The translations under genes and the position numbers were made by a program. 52,671 nucleotides of DNA from Oscillospiraceae bacterium (GTDB taxonomy: Bacteria > Bacillota > Clostridia > Oscillospirales > Acutalibacteraceae): NCBI GenBank assembly GCA_015065725.1, contig SVPV01000014.1, positions 1 through 52,671 on the forward strand, read 5' to 3'. Position 1 is the stretch's first letter, and every line of letters begins with the position of its first letter. Of this stretch, positions 14,621 to 22,521 are shown piece by piece. Under the pieces are notes generated by a model. The model saw nothing but the letters and a program-made list of their open reading frames with translations, was not told the origin of the DNA and searched no databases.

Positions 14621-16335
14621 TCCTTTGGTGTTACAAACACTGTCTTGTTGGTTGTATATATAACCATACCCGCCTTTGCACCGTTTGGCTTTTTAACATA
14701 TTTCACGGGTGTGTAATCGACTGCTACCTGTGAAGATGCGGCGGCTTTCGAGTGCTTTGCGGCAAGACTTGCTGCAAAAAGTATTGTTTCGTCACTCACA
14801 TCGCCACCGTCTGATAGAACTAAAACGTGGGAGCCTGCTATATTTTTGGTATGGAACCATAAATCGTTTTTATTAGCAAGACGGGTTGTAAGATAATCAT
14901 TTTGGCGGTTGTTTTTGCCGACCAAAATTCTATACCCCTCGTCACTTTTAAATTCAAGAAAGCCTGTAACAGCGGTCTTTTTGTTAGGATTTACACCTTT
15001 TGGTTGTTTTAGGTATCCGCCCTCCTGAAGTTCTGTGCGAATATCCTTTAAATCGGCAGGTGACTCTGCACGTGTAAGGCTATCAAGCACCGATTCAAAA
15101 TAGGTAATTTCCTCGCGGTCATTTTCGATAAGTTTTGACAAGGTTTGCTCGGCGGTGTAGGTTTTTTTATAGTCCTTAAAATACTTTGCCGCATTTTGTG
15201 ACGGTGAAATCGCGGGGTTTAGCGGTATTTTTATAAGTGCCAAATTTTCATCGTAATAATTCTCAAGCTCTACAAAAGTAGCACCGTTTGGTATATCGGT
15301 GTGTAAATTTGCCTTTAAAAGCTCACCGTAAATCCGTAAAGTTTCACGGTTTTCACATTGCTTTAGTTCCTCTAGCCTAAGACCCAGTCGCTTTTGGGCA
15401 CGTTGATACAAATTATTTACAAGCTTTAAAAGTTCGGCCGCGGCGTGATGTGTACGGGCGGAATTATCCTTACGGCTATAAAAGGCATTAAGCAGTTCGC
15501 AAAAACTCCCATACTCTTTAAAAGTGATTGTGTCCCCATACTGATTTATAGGTAAAAATGTAAAGTCGTAAGGCTCGTTATTGTTTTTTAAAAGTAGGGT
15601 AGGAGTACCACCCTCATTTAAGGTGTTTTTTACAGAATTCAGAGCTAAAATAAGCGATTTGCGGTCACAGTTTAATGTAATTTCATCGCCGCCCGAAACT
15701 AAAAAGGCAATTTCTCTACAAACTAAGGGTGAAAATCCGTCAAGTACATTAAGCAAAGCCTTTGAAAGCGGCAACTCGCTTTGGGCTAAAACTTTGTCGG
15801 CTATGTTTTCAATATCGGTATCTAGAATATTTAACTTGTTTTGAGTTTTGGGGTAGGTGTATATGGCACCTGGTTGAATAAGACGTGAGCCGTCCTCAAT
15901 ACTACTTCTTCTAACTGCATCGATAATTCTGCCTTGCTCGCCCACAAGTATTATATTTGTACGCTGACCTAGCATTTCACAAATTATTTTTGTGTTTACG
16001 CGGTCACCCATTTCGTTGGTGGATGAAAAGCAAAGCTCGATAATTCGCTCAAGCCCTTGTTGGTTTGTTTCTATAAGTTTTGCCGACGAAAAATGCTTTC
16101 GGGCTAACATACAAAACATTGGCGGCACAGCAGGATTTTCAAATTTTTCCTCGCTGAAGCACACCTTGGCACTTCCAACCTTTGCTGAAATCAACAGTTT
16201 TTTAACAAAGCCTTTTTTGCGTAGCAAAAATACCAGCTCGTCACGCGACGGCTGGTAAATTTTATCAATATGACAGTCTTTAGCATCGTTTAATTCATTA
16301 ACTAATATGTGTGCGAATGCTCCGTCAAATGGCAT
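14617..16335 (-). CDS. rqcH: Ribosome quality control protein RqcH (NFACT family)
   Basis: A 572-residue homologue of Rqc2/NEMF and the older FbpA-like family. The N-terminal NFACT-N domain (about 1-200) contains MPFDGAFAHILVNEL and NEMGDRVNTKIICEMLGQRT with the Asp-Arg pair needed for tRNA recruitment. Helix-hairpin-helix and coiled-coil regions follow (about 200-430), then the C-terminal NFACT-R domain (about 450-572, NDLWFHTKNIAGSHVLVLSD). RqcH binds stalled 50S subunits and adds C-terminal alanine tails that mark nascent chains for degradation. The start ATG has GGAGGCAAAAA upstream. Overlaps trmK by 11 bases and the downstream gene by 4. Confidence 0.95.
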   Translation of the reverse strand: MPFDGAFAHILVNELNDAKDCHIDKIYQPSRDELVFLLRKKGFVKKLLISAKVGSAKVCFSEEKFENPAVPPMFCMLARKHFSSAKLIETNQQGLERIIELCFSSTNEMGDRVNTKIICEMLGQRTNIILVGEQGRIIDAVRRSSIEDGSRLIQPGAIYTYPKTQNKLNILDTDIENIADKVLAQSELPLSKALLNVLDGFSPLVCREIAFLVSGGDEITLNCDRKSLILALNSVKNTLNEGGTPTLLLKNNNEPYDFTFLPINQYGDTITFKEYGSFCELLNAFYSRKDNSARTHHAAAELLKLVNNLYQRAQKRLGLRLEELKQCENRETLRIYGELLKANLHTDIPNGATFVELENYYDENLALIKIPLNPAISPSQNAAKYFKDYKKTYTAEQTLSKLIENDREEITYFESVLDSLTRAESPADLKDIRTELQEGGYLKQPKGVNPNKKTAVTGFLEFKSDEGYRILVGKNNRQNDYLTTRLANKNDLWFHTKNIAGSHVLVLSDGGDVSDETILFAASLAAKHSKAAASSQVAVDYTPVKYVKKPNGAKAGMVIYTTNKTVFVTPKE

Positions 16336-17014
16336 TTTTTGCCTCCAAAATAGTTTTTAATTTTAACGCAGTATCTCTATACTCTATGTATTCAGATTGT
16401 TTATCAGGAATATTCTCCATACGAATAGCACACTGATTACAGCGTTTAAATTGTTTTTTTAAATATAAAAGGTCGGAATCGGTTTCGGCAGATATCTTTC
16501 CTACACAACAGGAAAAGGTATCTGCGGCTTTTTTTACCCCGTCAAAACCAACTAGCATAACCGAATAAACCTTGCCCTTTTCAAAAAGGGTAGGCTCGGT
16601 TACTATAGAAAATCCGTTTTGATAAAGGTATTTGCGGAGTTCCCAAGCCGAAGTCATAGGCTGTAATATAAGTGTTATATTACTTTTTTTAAGCCAAGAG
16701 GCTCGGTCAATTATACCCGCAATTACCTCGCCGCCCATACCTGCTATTATTACGGTGTCGGCTTCGCCTTCTACTATTCCCTCAAGTCCGTCACACAGTA
16801 TTAGCCTTACACCGTCGGCATCAAGCCTTTTTATACTCTCTTTGGCGTGGGCTAAGGGTTTTTCCTTAATATCTGTCGCAATAACACTTTTAACCCTACC
16901 GCTTTTATAAAGTGCGGCGGCTAAATAACCGTGGTCGGTACCAACGTCACAAACGGCGGCACCGTCAGGCACAAGGCTAGCGACAAGGCGTAGTCTTTCA
17001 CTTAATCCGTACAC
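16325..17014 (-). CDS. trmK: tRNA (adenine22-N1)-methyltransferase, TrmK family
   Basis: A 229-residue SAM-dependent methyltransferase. The N-terminal LSERLRLVASLVPDGAAVCDVGTDHGYLAAAL holds the SAM site, followed by ATDIKEKPLAHAKESI, the catalytic-region IIAGMGGEVIAGII and LILQPMTSAWELRKYL. These are the TrmK/YqfN features. The enzyme makes m1A22 in tRNA. The start appears to be GTG at 17014 with only a weak ribosome site. It sits between the DUF1858 gene (8 bases away) and rqcH (11-base overlap). Confidence 0.9.
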   Translation of the reverse strand: MYGLSERLRLVASLVPDGAAVCDVGTDHGYLAAALYKSGRVKSVIATDIKEKPLAHAKESIKRLDADGVRLILCDGLEGIVEGEADTVIIAGMGGEVIAGIIDRASWLKKSNITLILQPMTSAWELRKYLYQNGFSIVTEPTLFEKGKVYSVMLVGFDGVKKAADTFSCCVGKISAETDSDLLYLKKQFKRCNQCAIRMENIPDKQSEYIEYRDTALKLKTILEAKNAI

Positions 17015-17022
17015 TTTAAAAA

Positions 17023-17223
17023 TTACTTATCTGCAAAATATGCGTTAAGCTTTTCTAAAAGTGCATCACAGTCGGTGCCGTGTACTTCACAAGCCTGTTC
17101 GATACTCTCGCCTCTTGAAGCGGGGCAACCAAGACAGTGCATACCAATTTCAAAAAAGTACTGTGCAGCACCTGTATCTATATCTAAAACATCGCCTATT
17201 AACATATCTTTTGTAATTTTCAT
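17023..17223 (-). CDS. DUF1858 small CxxC-type protein
   Basis: A 66-residue protein with the DUF1858 pattern: ITKDMLIGDVLDID, then GAAQYFFEIGMHCLGCPAS with a CLGC pair, and ESIEQACEVHGTD. Proteins of this kind are related to the ScdA N-terminal domain and hybrid-cluster-associated proteins, and are common in anaerobes; a redox or metal role is inferred only from the cysteine pair. The ATG has AAAGGAAAATAAAAA upstream. Lies 8 bases before trmK and 34 bases after yhaM, in the same run. Confidence 0.85.
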   Translation of the reverse strand: MKITKDMLIGDVLDIDTGAAQYFFEIGMHCLGCPASRGESIEQACEVHGTDCDALLEKLNAYFADK

Positions 17224-17257
17224 TTTTTATTTTCCTTTCAATTTTAAATACTATTTT

Positions 17258-18229
17258 TTAAAAGAGCTTTGGATTTTCGTCCAAATCTTTTCTTGCGTGG
17301 TTATAAAGCTTACGGTTATCAAGTGCCCAAAGGCGTTGGGAGAATCCGTCAGCCTCGGTAGCCGCTACGGCTTCCTTAATTTCATAAATTCTTGAATCCA
17401 TAAGGTCAAGCTCGGATAAAAGCTCAGCCTCTAAAAACATAGGTCTTACAGCGGCACCGAATTCTGGTTCGCCGTGATGAGAGAGTATCATATGTTCAAG
17501 CAACATTGCCGTCTTTTTGGAAATACCCAATTTCTCGGCATACTTTTCTATAACCATAGCACCCATTGTAAGATGACCTAAAAGATTACCCTCAACCGAA
17601 TATCCGTCGGCTATTCCTGTGTCAGATACTATAAATTCGGAAAGCTTTGAAATATCGTGAAGCATTGCACCCGAAATTAAAAGGTCCCTATCCACAAAGG
17701 GATAAACCTCGCAAACCTTTTCAGCAAGGCGTACAATCGAGAGCGTGTGCATTAAAAGTCCGCCTCTAATGGCGTGGTGAAGCTTAAATGCCGCAGGCCA
17801 ATAAAGAAGAGCTAAACGATTGTCGGCATAAATTGAGGTGACTATTTTTTTAAGCTCATTATCACTAAATGAGTCGGCAATAGACATAAGTGTATTATAC
17901 ATTTCTTCAGAGGAATATCCGCTACCACGTACAAAATCCTCTACACTAACATTATCTTCTGGCATAGATAATCTTATACGCTCGATTTTTAATTGGTCGT
18001 TGCCGTTGTACTTTGAAATAACACCGCGTATTTTTACAACATTGCCCGATTCATACTCGCCGTAAACATCAGGTTGGTAACGCCAAAGCTTTGCGTTTAT
18101 TTCACCGTCGGCGTCGCCAAGTGTCATATCAAGATAACTGTCACCCTTTGAAGAGGTTTTAAGTTCTACCGACTTTACAAGGCAAAAGCCTTCTACACGG
18201 CCGGCATTATCAAGATTTGTAAAATTCAT
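17258..18229 (-). CDS. yhaM: 3'-5' exoribonuclease YhaM
   Basis: A 323-residue protein with an N-terminal OB-fold (about 10-95, VEGFCLVKSVELKTSSKGDSY and KIRGVISKYNGNDQLKIERI) and a C-terminal HD domain (about 160-290) with HHAIRGGLLMHTLSIVRLA, the metal-binding HDISK and LEHMILSHHGEPEFGA. This arrangement is that of YhaM, a 3'-5' exonuclease acting on RNA and DNA in Firmicutes, which trims a few bases after terminators. First gene of the run yhaM, DUF1858, trmK, rqcH and TIM-barrel gene, with its own promoter. Confidence 0.93.
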   Translation of the reverse strand: MNFTNLDNAGRVEGFCLVKSVELKTSSKGDSYLDMTLGDADGEINAKLWRYQPDVYGEYESGNVVKIRGVISKYNGNDQLKIERIRLSMPEDNVSVEDFVRGSGYSSEEMYNTLMSIADSFSDNELKKIVTSIYADNRLALLYWPAAFKLHHAIRGGLLMHTLSIVRLAEKVCEVYPFVDRDLLISGAMLHDISKLSEFIVSDTGIADGYSVEGNLLGHLTMGAMVIEKYAEKLGISKKTAMLLEHMILSHHGEPEFGAAVRPMFLEAELLSELDLMDSRIYEIKEAVAATEADGFSQRLWALDNRKLYNHARKDLDENPKLF

Positions 18230-18261
18230 ATACTAAGTTCCTTTACAAATGGATTATATAC

Positions 18262-18290
18262 ATTATATAAGTTTAACTCACCTTTTGCAA
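18262..18290 (-). promoter_or_regulatory. Promoter of the yhaM-rqcH run
   Basis: On the minus strand TTGCAA (18285-18290) and TATAAT (18262-18267) are 17 bp apart, about 30 bases before the yhaM ATG. The -35 box touches the end of the upstream chromate transporter gene. Confidence 0.7.
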
Positions 18291-18292
18291 GA

Positions 18293-18868
18293 CTAAAGGT
18301 TTAATATTTCATTCAGATAGCCTGCAACTATACCGAGTACGGCAGAGGTGATAATCAGTATTATAGGGTGTACCTTTTTACGCTGTAAAAACATTACAAT
18401 CGAAAATATTACTGCCGATACCCAAAAGGCAAAGGTTGAAAAGACCCCTAGAGAAATCTTGTTTGGAAAAAACACCTCTATAGCCACCGAAATAATTGCG
18501 GCGGAAATAAGACCTACAACGGCAGGCTTTAAACCCGACATTACAGCCTTAACCCATTTATTATCTTTAAAAGTCATGAAAAATTTTGCAACTAAAAGTA
18601 TTACTATAAATGACGGTAAGACTACGCCAAGCGTTGCACAAACCGAACCTAAAAATCCGCCCGTTTCAGAGCCTATATAGGTTGCCATATTTATAGCAAA
18701 GGGACCAGGAGAGCTTTCGCTTACGGCTATAAAGTTTATAATTTCACTCTCTGTTAGCCAATTGTTTGCCAAAACCTCCTGCCTCATTAGAGGTAGCATT
18801 GCATAGCCGCCGCCAAAGGTGAAAAGTCCGATTTTAAAGAAGGTTAAAAAAAGCTTTAGAAAAATCAT
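18293..18868 (-). CDS. Chromate transporter half (second of a pair)
   Basis: A 191-residue membrane protein with the CHR-family start TFFKIGLFTFGGGYAMLPLM, ESSPGPFAINMATYIG and about six hydrophobic helices. It is one of two half-size CHR proteins encoded side by side; long bacterial ChrA proteins carry both halves in one chain, while short pairs are common in Firmicutes. Pairs of this type have been linked to chromate efflux, but the native substrate in gut anaerobes is unknown. The ATG overlaps the previous stop (ATGA), with GGAGGTAATAAAG upstream, so it is an intact coupled gene and not a frameshift product. Confidence 0.93.
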   Translation of the reverse strand: MIFLKLFLTFFKIGLFTFGGGYAMLPLMRQEVLANNWLTESEIINFIAVSESSPGPFAINMATYIGSETGGFLGSVCATLGVVLPSFIVILLVAKFFMTFKDNKWVKAVMSGLKPAVVGLISAAIISVAIEVFFPNKISLGVFSTFAFWVSAVIFSIVMFLQRKKVHPIILIITSAVLGIVAGYLNEILNL

Positions 18869-19431
18869 TCTTTATTACCTCCTTTTTTAGAGGGGGTGTT
18901 GGCGATAGCCATAACAACACCCGAAACGGCACAGGCAATAATTACAAAAAGTACATTGACATCAAATATTGCTACTGCCGCAAAGGAAAGGGCTACTAAA
19001 ATATAGGAAAACAGGTTTTTAGGACATTTTTTGCCCATTGAAATAACGGCGTTAATCAAAAGACTTAAAACGCCTGCACGAATACCCATAAAAGCAAACT
19101 TTACAGCCTTTAAATCTTCAAACTGACGAAGAAAAATCGAAATAATATATATAATTGTAAAGGCGGGAAGCACCACGCCGAGCGTTGCCGCAACTGAGCC
19201 CCAAAAGCCTGCAACCTGATATCCTACAAATGTGGCAGAATTAATTGCGATAGGTCCGGGGGTCGATTCCGCGATGGCAATTATATCTAAAATATCGTCA
19301 TCGCTTATCCATTTATGTTTTTCTACCATTTCGCGTTGAATAATCGGTATCATAGCGTAGCCACCGCCAAAGGTAAAGGCACCTATTTTTAAAAAGGTTA
19401 GAAAAAGTTTTAATACTTTGTTATGTTTCAA
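18865..19431 (-). CDS. Chromate transporter half (first of a pair)
   Basis: A 188-residue membrane protein with LTFLKIGAFTFGGGYAMIPI, the ESTPGPIAINSATFVGYQVAG motif and about six hydrophobic helices, 35-40 percent alike by eye with its neighbour. The start is TTG at 19431; GGAGG seven bases upstream lies in the last codons of rnhA. It is thus translationally coupled to rnhA on one side and to the second half on the other. The two halves probably form an antiparallel heterodimer, as proposed for paired CHR proteins. Confidence 0.92.
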   Translation of the reverse strand: MKHNKVLKLFLTFLKIGAFTFGGGYAMIPIIQREMVEKHKWISDDDILDIIAIAESTPGPIAINSATFVGYQVAGFWGSVAATLGVVLPAFTIIYIISIFLRQFEDLKAVKFAFMGIRAGVLSLLINAVISMGKKCPKNLFSYILVALSFAAVAIFDVNVLFVIIACAVSGVVMAIANTPSKKGGNKE

Positions 19432-19433
19432 CG

Positions 19434-19889
19434 CTAACCCTCCACGCTTTTCTGAAGTTCTTTATAATATGCTACCGCTAGCTCGTCACAACGTTCATTC
19501 TCAGGGTGGCCTGCATGCCCCTTAACCCATTCGATTTGAACAGTATGGATATCAAGAAGGCAAAGCAGTTCTTCCCACAAATCACTATTTAAAGCGGGCT
19601 TTTTATCGGCTTTTCGCCAACCGTTCTTTTTCCACGAAGCCGCCCAACCTTTATCAATGCCGTCGGCAACATATTTTGAATCGGTAATAAGCTTTACGTA
19701 GCAAGGTTCCTTTAAAGCGGAAAGACCTTTTATGGCGGCTGTTAATTCCATACGGTTATTGGTGGTACTGTTTTCGCCGCCCGAAAGCTCACGCGTGGCG
19801 GTGCCGTAGCGTAAAATTACACCCCAACCGCCAGGTCCTGGATTGCCCGAACAAGCACCGTCGGTAAAAATTTCTACATATTTTTGCAA
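19434..19889 (-). CDS. rnhA: Ribonuclease HI
   Basis: A 151-residue RNase H that cuts RNA in RNA-DNA hybrids. Catalytic residues are Asp10 ([18 protein letters not shown]), Glu48 ([10 protein letters not shown]), Asp70 (LITDSKYV) and the late Asp in [22 protein letters not shown] is the family signature. The start is TTG, and the GGAGGT seven bases upstream is within the lexA C-terminal codons, so expression may follow lexA. If so RNase HI would be part of the SOS-controlled unit together with the chromate transporters, which is unusual. Confidence 0.95.
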   Translation of the reverse strand: MQKYVEIFTDGACSGNPGPGGWGVILRYGTATRELSGGENSTTNNRMELTAAIKGLSALKEPCYVKLITDSKYVADGIDKGWAASWKKNGWRKADKKPALNSDLWEELLCLLDIHTVQIEWVKGHAGHPENERCDELAVAYYKELQKSVEG

Positions 19890-19891
19890 AT

Positions 19892-20482
19892 TTAGTACCT
19901 CCGATAACAGCCTATAACCTTGCCAAGTACCGAGGGACTTTCGGGGTAGATAGGTGAAAAATCAGGATTTTCGGGCAGATATACAATACTACCGTCCTTT
20001 TCAATTTTAAGGCGTTTGACGGTTGCACCGTCACCGTCCATACCTATTATAATATCACCGCTTTTACAGGGTGAGTTTTTATCTGCTACTACAATATCGC
20101 CGTCAAGAATACCTGCATCCTTCATACTAAGGCCTACAACTTTTAAGGCAAAAAGACCATCGGCACTACTTGTAGGGTAGGGGATATAATCCTCAATTTC
20201 TTCGGCGGCTAAAATAGGTCTGCCTGCGGCTATTCTGCCCACAAGCGGCACCATTGACGAGCTAGTACCCATATCGAGTTTTATAGCCCTAGAATATCCT
20301 GCATCGCGAACAATATATCCCTCTTTTTCAAGCACGCCTAAAATACCATGCACAGTAGAGGTTGATTTAATACCTGTATGGTCGCAAATTTCACGAACTG
20401 TAGGCGGCAGACCGCCGTTAAGCTGACTTATCAAAAATTCATAAACAGCCCTTTGTTTATCTGTTAAGGGAGATTTTGACAT
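19892..20482 (-). CDS. lexA: LexA SOS repressor
   Basis: A 196-residue repressor with an N-terminal winged helix ([20 protein letters not shown], residues 26-45) and a C-terminal S24 self-cleavage domain. The cleavage site Ala86-Gly87 is in VGRIAAGRP, with Ser119 (GLSMKDAGI) and Lys156 (ATVKRL) as the catalytic pair, so it should be fully active. Activated RecA triggers cleavage and derepresses DNA-damage genes. An SOS box next to its promoter indicates self-regulation. Followed at three bases by rnhA. Confidence 0.96.
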   Translation of the reverse strand: MSKSPLTDKQRAVYEFLISQLNGGLPPTVREICDHTGIKSTSTVHGILGVLEKEGYIVRDAGYSRAIKLDMGTSSSMVPLVGRIAAGRPILAAEEIEDYIPYPTSSADGLFALKVVGLSMKDAGILDGDIVVADKNSPCKSGDIIIGMDGDGATVKRLKIEKDGSIVYLPENPDFSPIYPESPSVLGKVIGCYRRY

Positions 20483-20497
20483 AGGCTACACTCCAAT

Positions 20498-20511
20498 CGA
20501 ACATTTATTCG
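20498..20511. promoter_or_regulatory. LexA operator (SOS box) upstream of lexA
   Basis: CGAACATTTATTCG differs at one arm base from the Gram-positive SOS consensus CGAAC-N4-GTTCG. It lies between the -10 box and the lexA start codon, where bound LexA would block transcription. Confidence 0.8.
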
Positions 20512-20516
20512 TTTAC

Positions 20517-20545
20517 AGTATAACATTTATTTAAGCTTCTTTCAA
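20517..20545 (-). promoter_or_regulatory. Promoter of lexA-rnhA-chromate transporter operon
   Basis: On the minus strand TTGAAA (20540-20545) and TATACT (20517-20522) are 17 bp apart. The -35 overlaps the end of the TauE/SafE gene upstream. The SOS box sits at +1 to about +15. Confidence 0.75.
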
Positions 20546-20907
20546 GAGTTGTTTGAATTTTTCTTAAATATTTCAATAATTCCAAGAACAATTAAAAATC
20601 CACCGAAAATTTTTGATATAATATTAGACCCTAAAAAGCTAGAAAGCAGTATTCCAAGCACCGCACCCAAGAGTCCGCCTAATGCTATAGGTATAGCGGT
20701 TTTCCATTTTATTTGTTTTTTCTTTGAATAAATTATTAGTGCGGTTACACCTATAGGAATAAAAAATAAGAGATTTATTCCCTGTGCGGTAATTTGTTCG
20801 GTTTTTGTAAAAAGGGTTAAATAGATTATAAGCACCGCACCGCCGCCCATACCCATAGCACCGATAATTCCCGATAAAAGCCCTGCTAAAAGGGCTAGCA
20901 TAATCAC
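20542..20907 (-). CDS. TauE/SafE (TSUP) family permease, half-size, second of a pair
   Basis: A 121-residue membrane protein with LLAGLLSGIIGAMGMGGGAVLI at the start and a repeat-like KIFGGFLIVLGIIEIFKK at the end, the internal pattern of a single TSUP half. Ordinary TauE/SafE exporters are about 250 residues and consist of two such halves. The GTG start overlaps the stop of its partner (GTGA); an ATG at 20901 is an alternative. Probably a heterodimeric sulfite/organosulfur anion exporter, with the substrate unknown. Confidence 0.87.
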   Translation of the reverse strand: MIMLALLAGLLSGIIGAMGMGGGAVLIIYLTLFTKTEQITAQGINLLFFIPIGVTALIIYSKKKQIKWKTAIPIALGGLLGAVLGILLSSFLGSNIISKIFGGFLIVLGIIEIFKKNSNNS

Positions 20908-21284
20908 TTTAAAAGCAGGCGTATGCCTGCATAGACCATAAATCCGCCAAAAATGCGTTTAAGCCAAACGGTAGATATTTTTTTAAGACAAATTGTACCG
21001 AGATATGCACCTAAAACGCCTGTTGGCAGATATATCAGTGCATCGCTTAAATCAACCGAGCCTTTATAAATGTATATAGCCGCCGAGAGTATCGTTATCG
21101 GCACAATAACGGCTATTGCATTAGCGTGAGCGGATTTACCCTTTAGCCCCAACTTTCGTAAAAGCGGTACTGCCAGCATACCGCCGCCCGCTCCAAACAG
21201 ACCGTTTACCGTTCCTACTAAAACGCCAAATGAGGATAGTTTTAAAATTTTCTTAATATTATTGTTAATCAAATATATCACCAA
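20904..21284 (-). CDS. TauE/SafE (TSUP) family permease, half-size, first of a pair
   Basis: A 126-residue protein with SFGVLVGTVNGLFGAGGGMLAVPLL near the start, a GVLGAYLGTICLKKIS segment and FGGFMVYAGIRLLLK at the end. It matches one half of a TSUP transporter and is followed by the second half in a 4-base overlap, so it is a split but coupled pair. The likely start is GTG at 21284. No clear promoter was recognised. Confidence 0.87.
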   Translation of the reverse strand: MVIYLINNNIKKILKLSSFGVLVGTVNGLFGAGGGMLAVPLLRKLGLKGKSAHANAIAVIVPITILSAAIYIYKGSVDLSDALIYLPTGVLGAYLGTICLKKISTVWLKRIFGGFMVYAGIRLLLK

Positions 21285-21327
21285 AAATAGTATTGGCTAT
21301 ATACAGTAAAATAAAAAATAAAAAAAT

Positions 21328-21353
21328 AAAGGAACCGAAAAATCGGTTCCTTT
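21328..21353 (-). terminator. Terminator of the ferredoxin gene
   Basis: An 11-bp perfect stem (21328-21338 with 21343-21353) around a four-base loop. On the minus strand it is followed by a long T-rich tail (21327 downward), so it ends the ferredoxin transcript. Confidence 0.88.
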
Positions 21354-21375
21354 TCTTTTCTATGTTTGTTGTGGA

Positions 21376-21546
21376 TTAGCCCTCAACGATAGCCTCAACA
21401 GGACAACCTGCAGCACAAGCACCGCAATCACAGCACTTATCGGGGTCTATCTCGAAACGCTCTGCACCCTCATAAATAGCTTCACAGGGGCAACCTGCAG
21501 CACAAGCACCGCAGCTAATGCAAGCATCAGTAATTTTATAAGCCAT
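21376..21546 (-). CDS. 2[4Fe-4S] clostridial-type ferredoxin
   Basis: A 56-residue ferredoxin read from the minus strand, starting MAYKITDACISCGACAAG. Two cluster motifs, CISCGACAAGC and CCDCGACAAGC, are each followed by a Pro, which gives the eight Cys that bind two [4Fe-4S] clusters. It is the soluble low-potential electron carrier of anaerobic metabolism. The ATG has GGAGGTG nine bases upstream. A monocistronic gene with its own promoter and terminator. The two halves are nearly identical even in DNA (GGTGCTTGTGCTGCAGGTTG occurs in both), consistent with the known duplication origin of the family. Confidence 0.95.
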   Translation of the reverse strand: MAYKITDACISCGACAAGCPCEAIYEGAERFEIDPDKCCDCGACAAGCPVEAIVEG

Positions 21547-21571
21547 ATTCTACACCTCCATTTGCAAATAC

Positions 21572-21600
21572 ATTGTAACAACAAATTATTAAAAAATCAA
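21572..21600 (-). promoter_or_regulatory. Promoter of the ferredoxin gene
   Basis: On the minus strand TTGATT (21595-21600) and TACAAT (21572-21577) are 17 bp apart, 26 bases before the start codon. Confidence 0.65.
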
Positions 21601-21628
21601 GAACTAAAATTAGATAGTCTTTAAATTT

Positions 21629-22477
21629 TTAATTATCTTCATTTTTTTCTTCAGTTTTTGTATTGTTTTTCGGAGAACGGACAGGTTTTACTTCCTTGCG
21701 ATTTACCTTAAAGGGTATAGAATCCTCGTCCTTGCCCTTAACTATGAGATTACCTGTTATAAGATTTGCATCAACCACCGTAACAGAGCTGCCGTCAACC
21801 TTAACGGTAGAGCCTACGCGAGGCGTTATGGTGTTTAAATAGTCATAAGCATTCTGTTCGTATTTAAGGCAACACATAAGTCTGCCGCAGGTACCCGAAA
21901 TTTTGGTAGGATTAAGGGAAAGCCCCTGCTCCTTTGCCATTTTAATGGATACAGGCTGAAAATCGTCCAAAAATTGCTTACAGCAAAACGGCTGACCGCA
22001 GATACCAAGACCGCCGAGCATTCTTGCCTCATCACGAACACCAATTTGGCGAAGCTCTATTCTTGTATGGAAGTGAGCGGCAAGGTCTTTTACTAGCTCA
22101 CGGAAGTCTATTCTTCCGTCCGAGGTGAAGAAAAAGGTTATTTTAGAGCCGTCAAAGGAATATTCCACCTCAACAAGCTTCATTTCGAGCTTGTGGTTTC
22201 CAATTTTTTCTTGACAGATTTTAAAAGCTTCCGCCTCTTTTTTCTTGTTTTGTTCTATTTTTTTAAAATCTTTCTCGTTAGCGGCTCTTAAAATCTTTTT
22301 AAGCGGCTGTACAACATTATCGTCTTCAACCGAATGATTACCTTTAGAAACGGTACCGAAAGTGATGCCGTTAGCGGTTTCGACTATAACAGAATCGCCT
22401 ACATTAAAAGTGTCTTCGGGCTTAAAATAGTAGGCTCTGCCTGTGTCCTTGAATTTTACTGATACAACTTCTGTCAT
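21629..22477 (-). CDS. ricT: RicT/YaaT (PSP1 domain) protein
   Basis: A 282-residue PSP1-domain protein: VVSVKFKDTGRAYYF, GDSVIVETANGITFGTV, then IELRQIGVRDEARMLGGLGICGQPFCC and KISGTCGRLMCCLKYEQ. The Cys groups GICGQPFCC and CGRLMCC match those that bind an Fe-S cluster in the Bacillus RicT-RicA-RicF complex, which supports RNase Y in mRNA maturation. I use ATG 22477; the TTG one codon earlier is less likely. Located after holB, as in Bacillus (holB-yaaT), with 44 bases between. Confidence 0.93.
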   Translation of the reverse strand: MTEVVSVKFKDTGRAYYFKPEDTFNVGDSVIVETANGITFGTVSKGNHSVEDDNVVQPLKKILRAANEKDFKKIEQNKKKEAEAFKICQEKIGNHKLEMKLVEVEYSFDGSKITFFFTSDGRIDFRELVKDLAAHFHTRIELRQIGVRDEARMLGGLGICGQPFCCKQFLDDFQPVSIKMAKEQGLSLNPTKISGTCGRLMCCLKYEQNAYDYLNTITPRVGSTVKVDGSSVTVVDANLITGNLIVKGKDEDSIPFKVNRKEVKPVRSPKNNTKTEEKNEDN

Positions 22478-22521
22478 CAAAACGGATTAAACCTTAAAGG
22501 AATAACCCTTTTCACCTCTCA

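Noticed and set aside
18293-19431. The two chromate-transporter genes as one frameshifted gene
   Set aside because: Each half has its own start and ribosome binding site, each begins with a complete GGGYAM-type motif, and paired short CHR genes are a known arrangement.
20542-21284. The two TauE/SafE genes as one broken gene
   Set aside because: The junction is a clean GTGA overlap, and each half has the complete half-repeat pattern.
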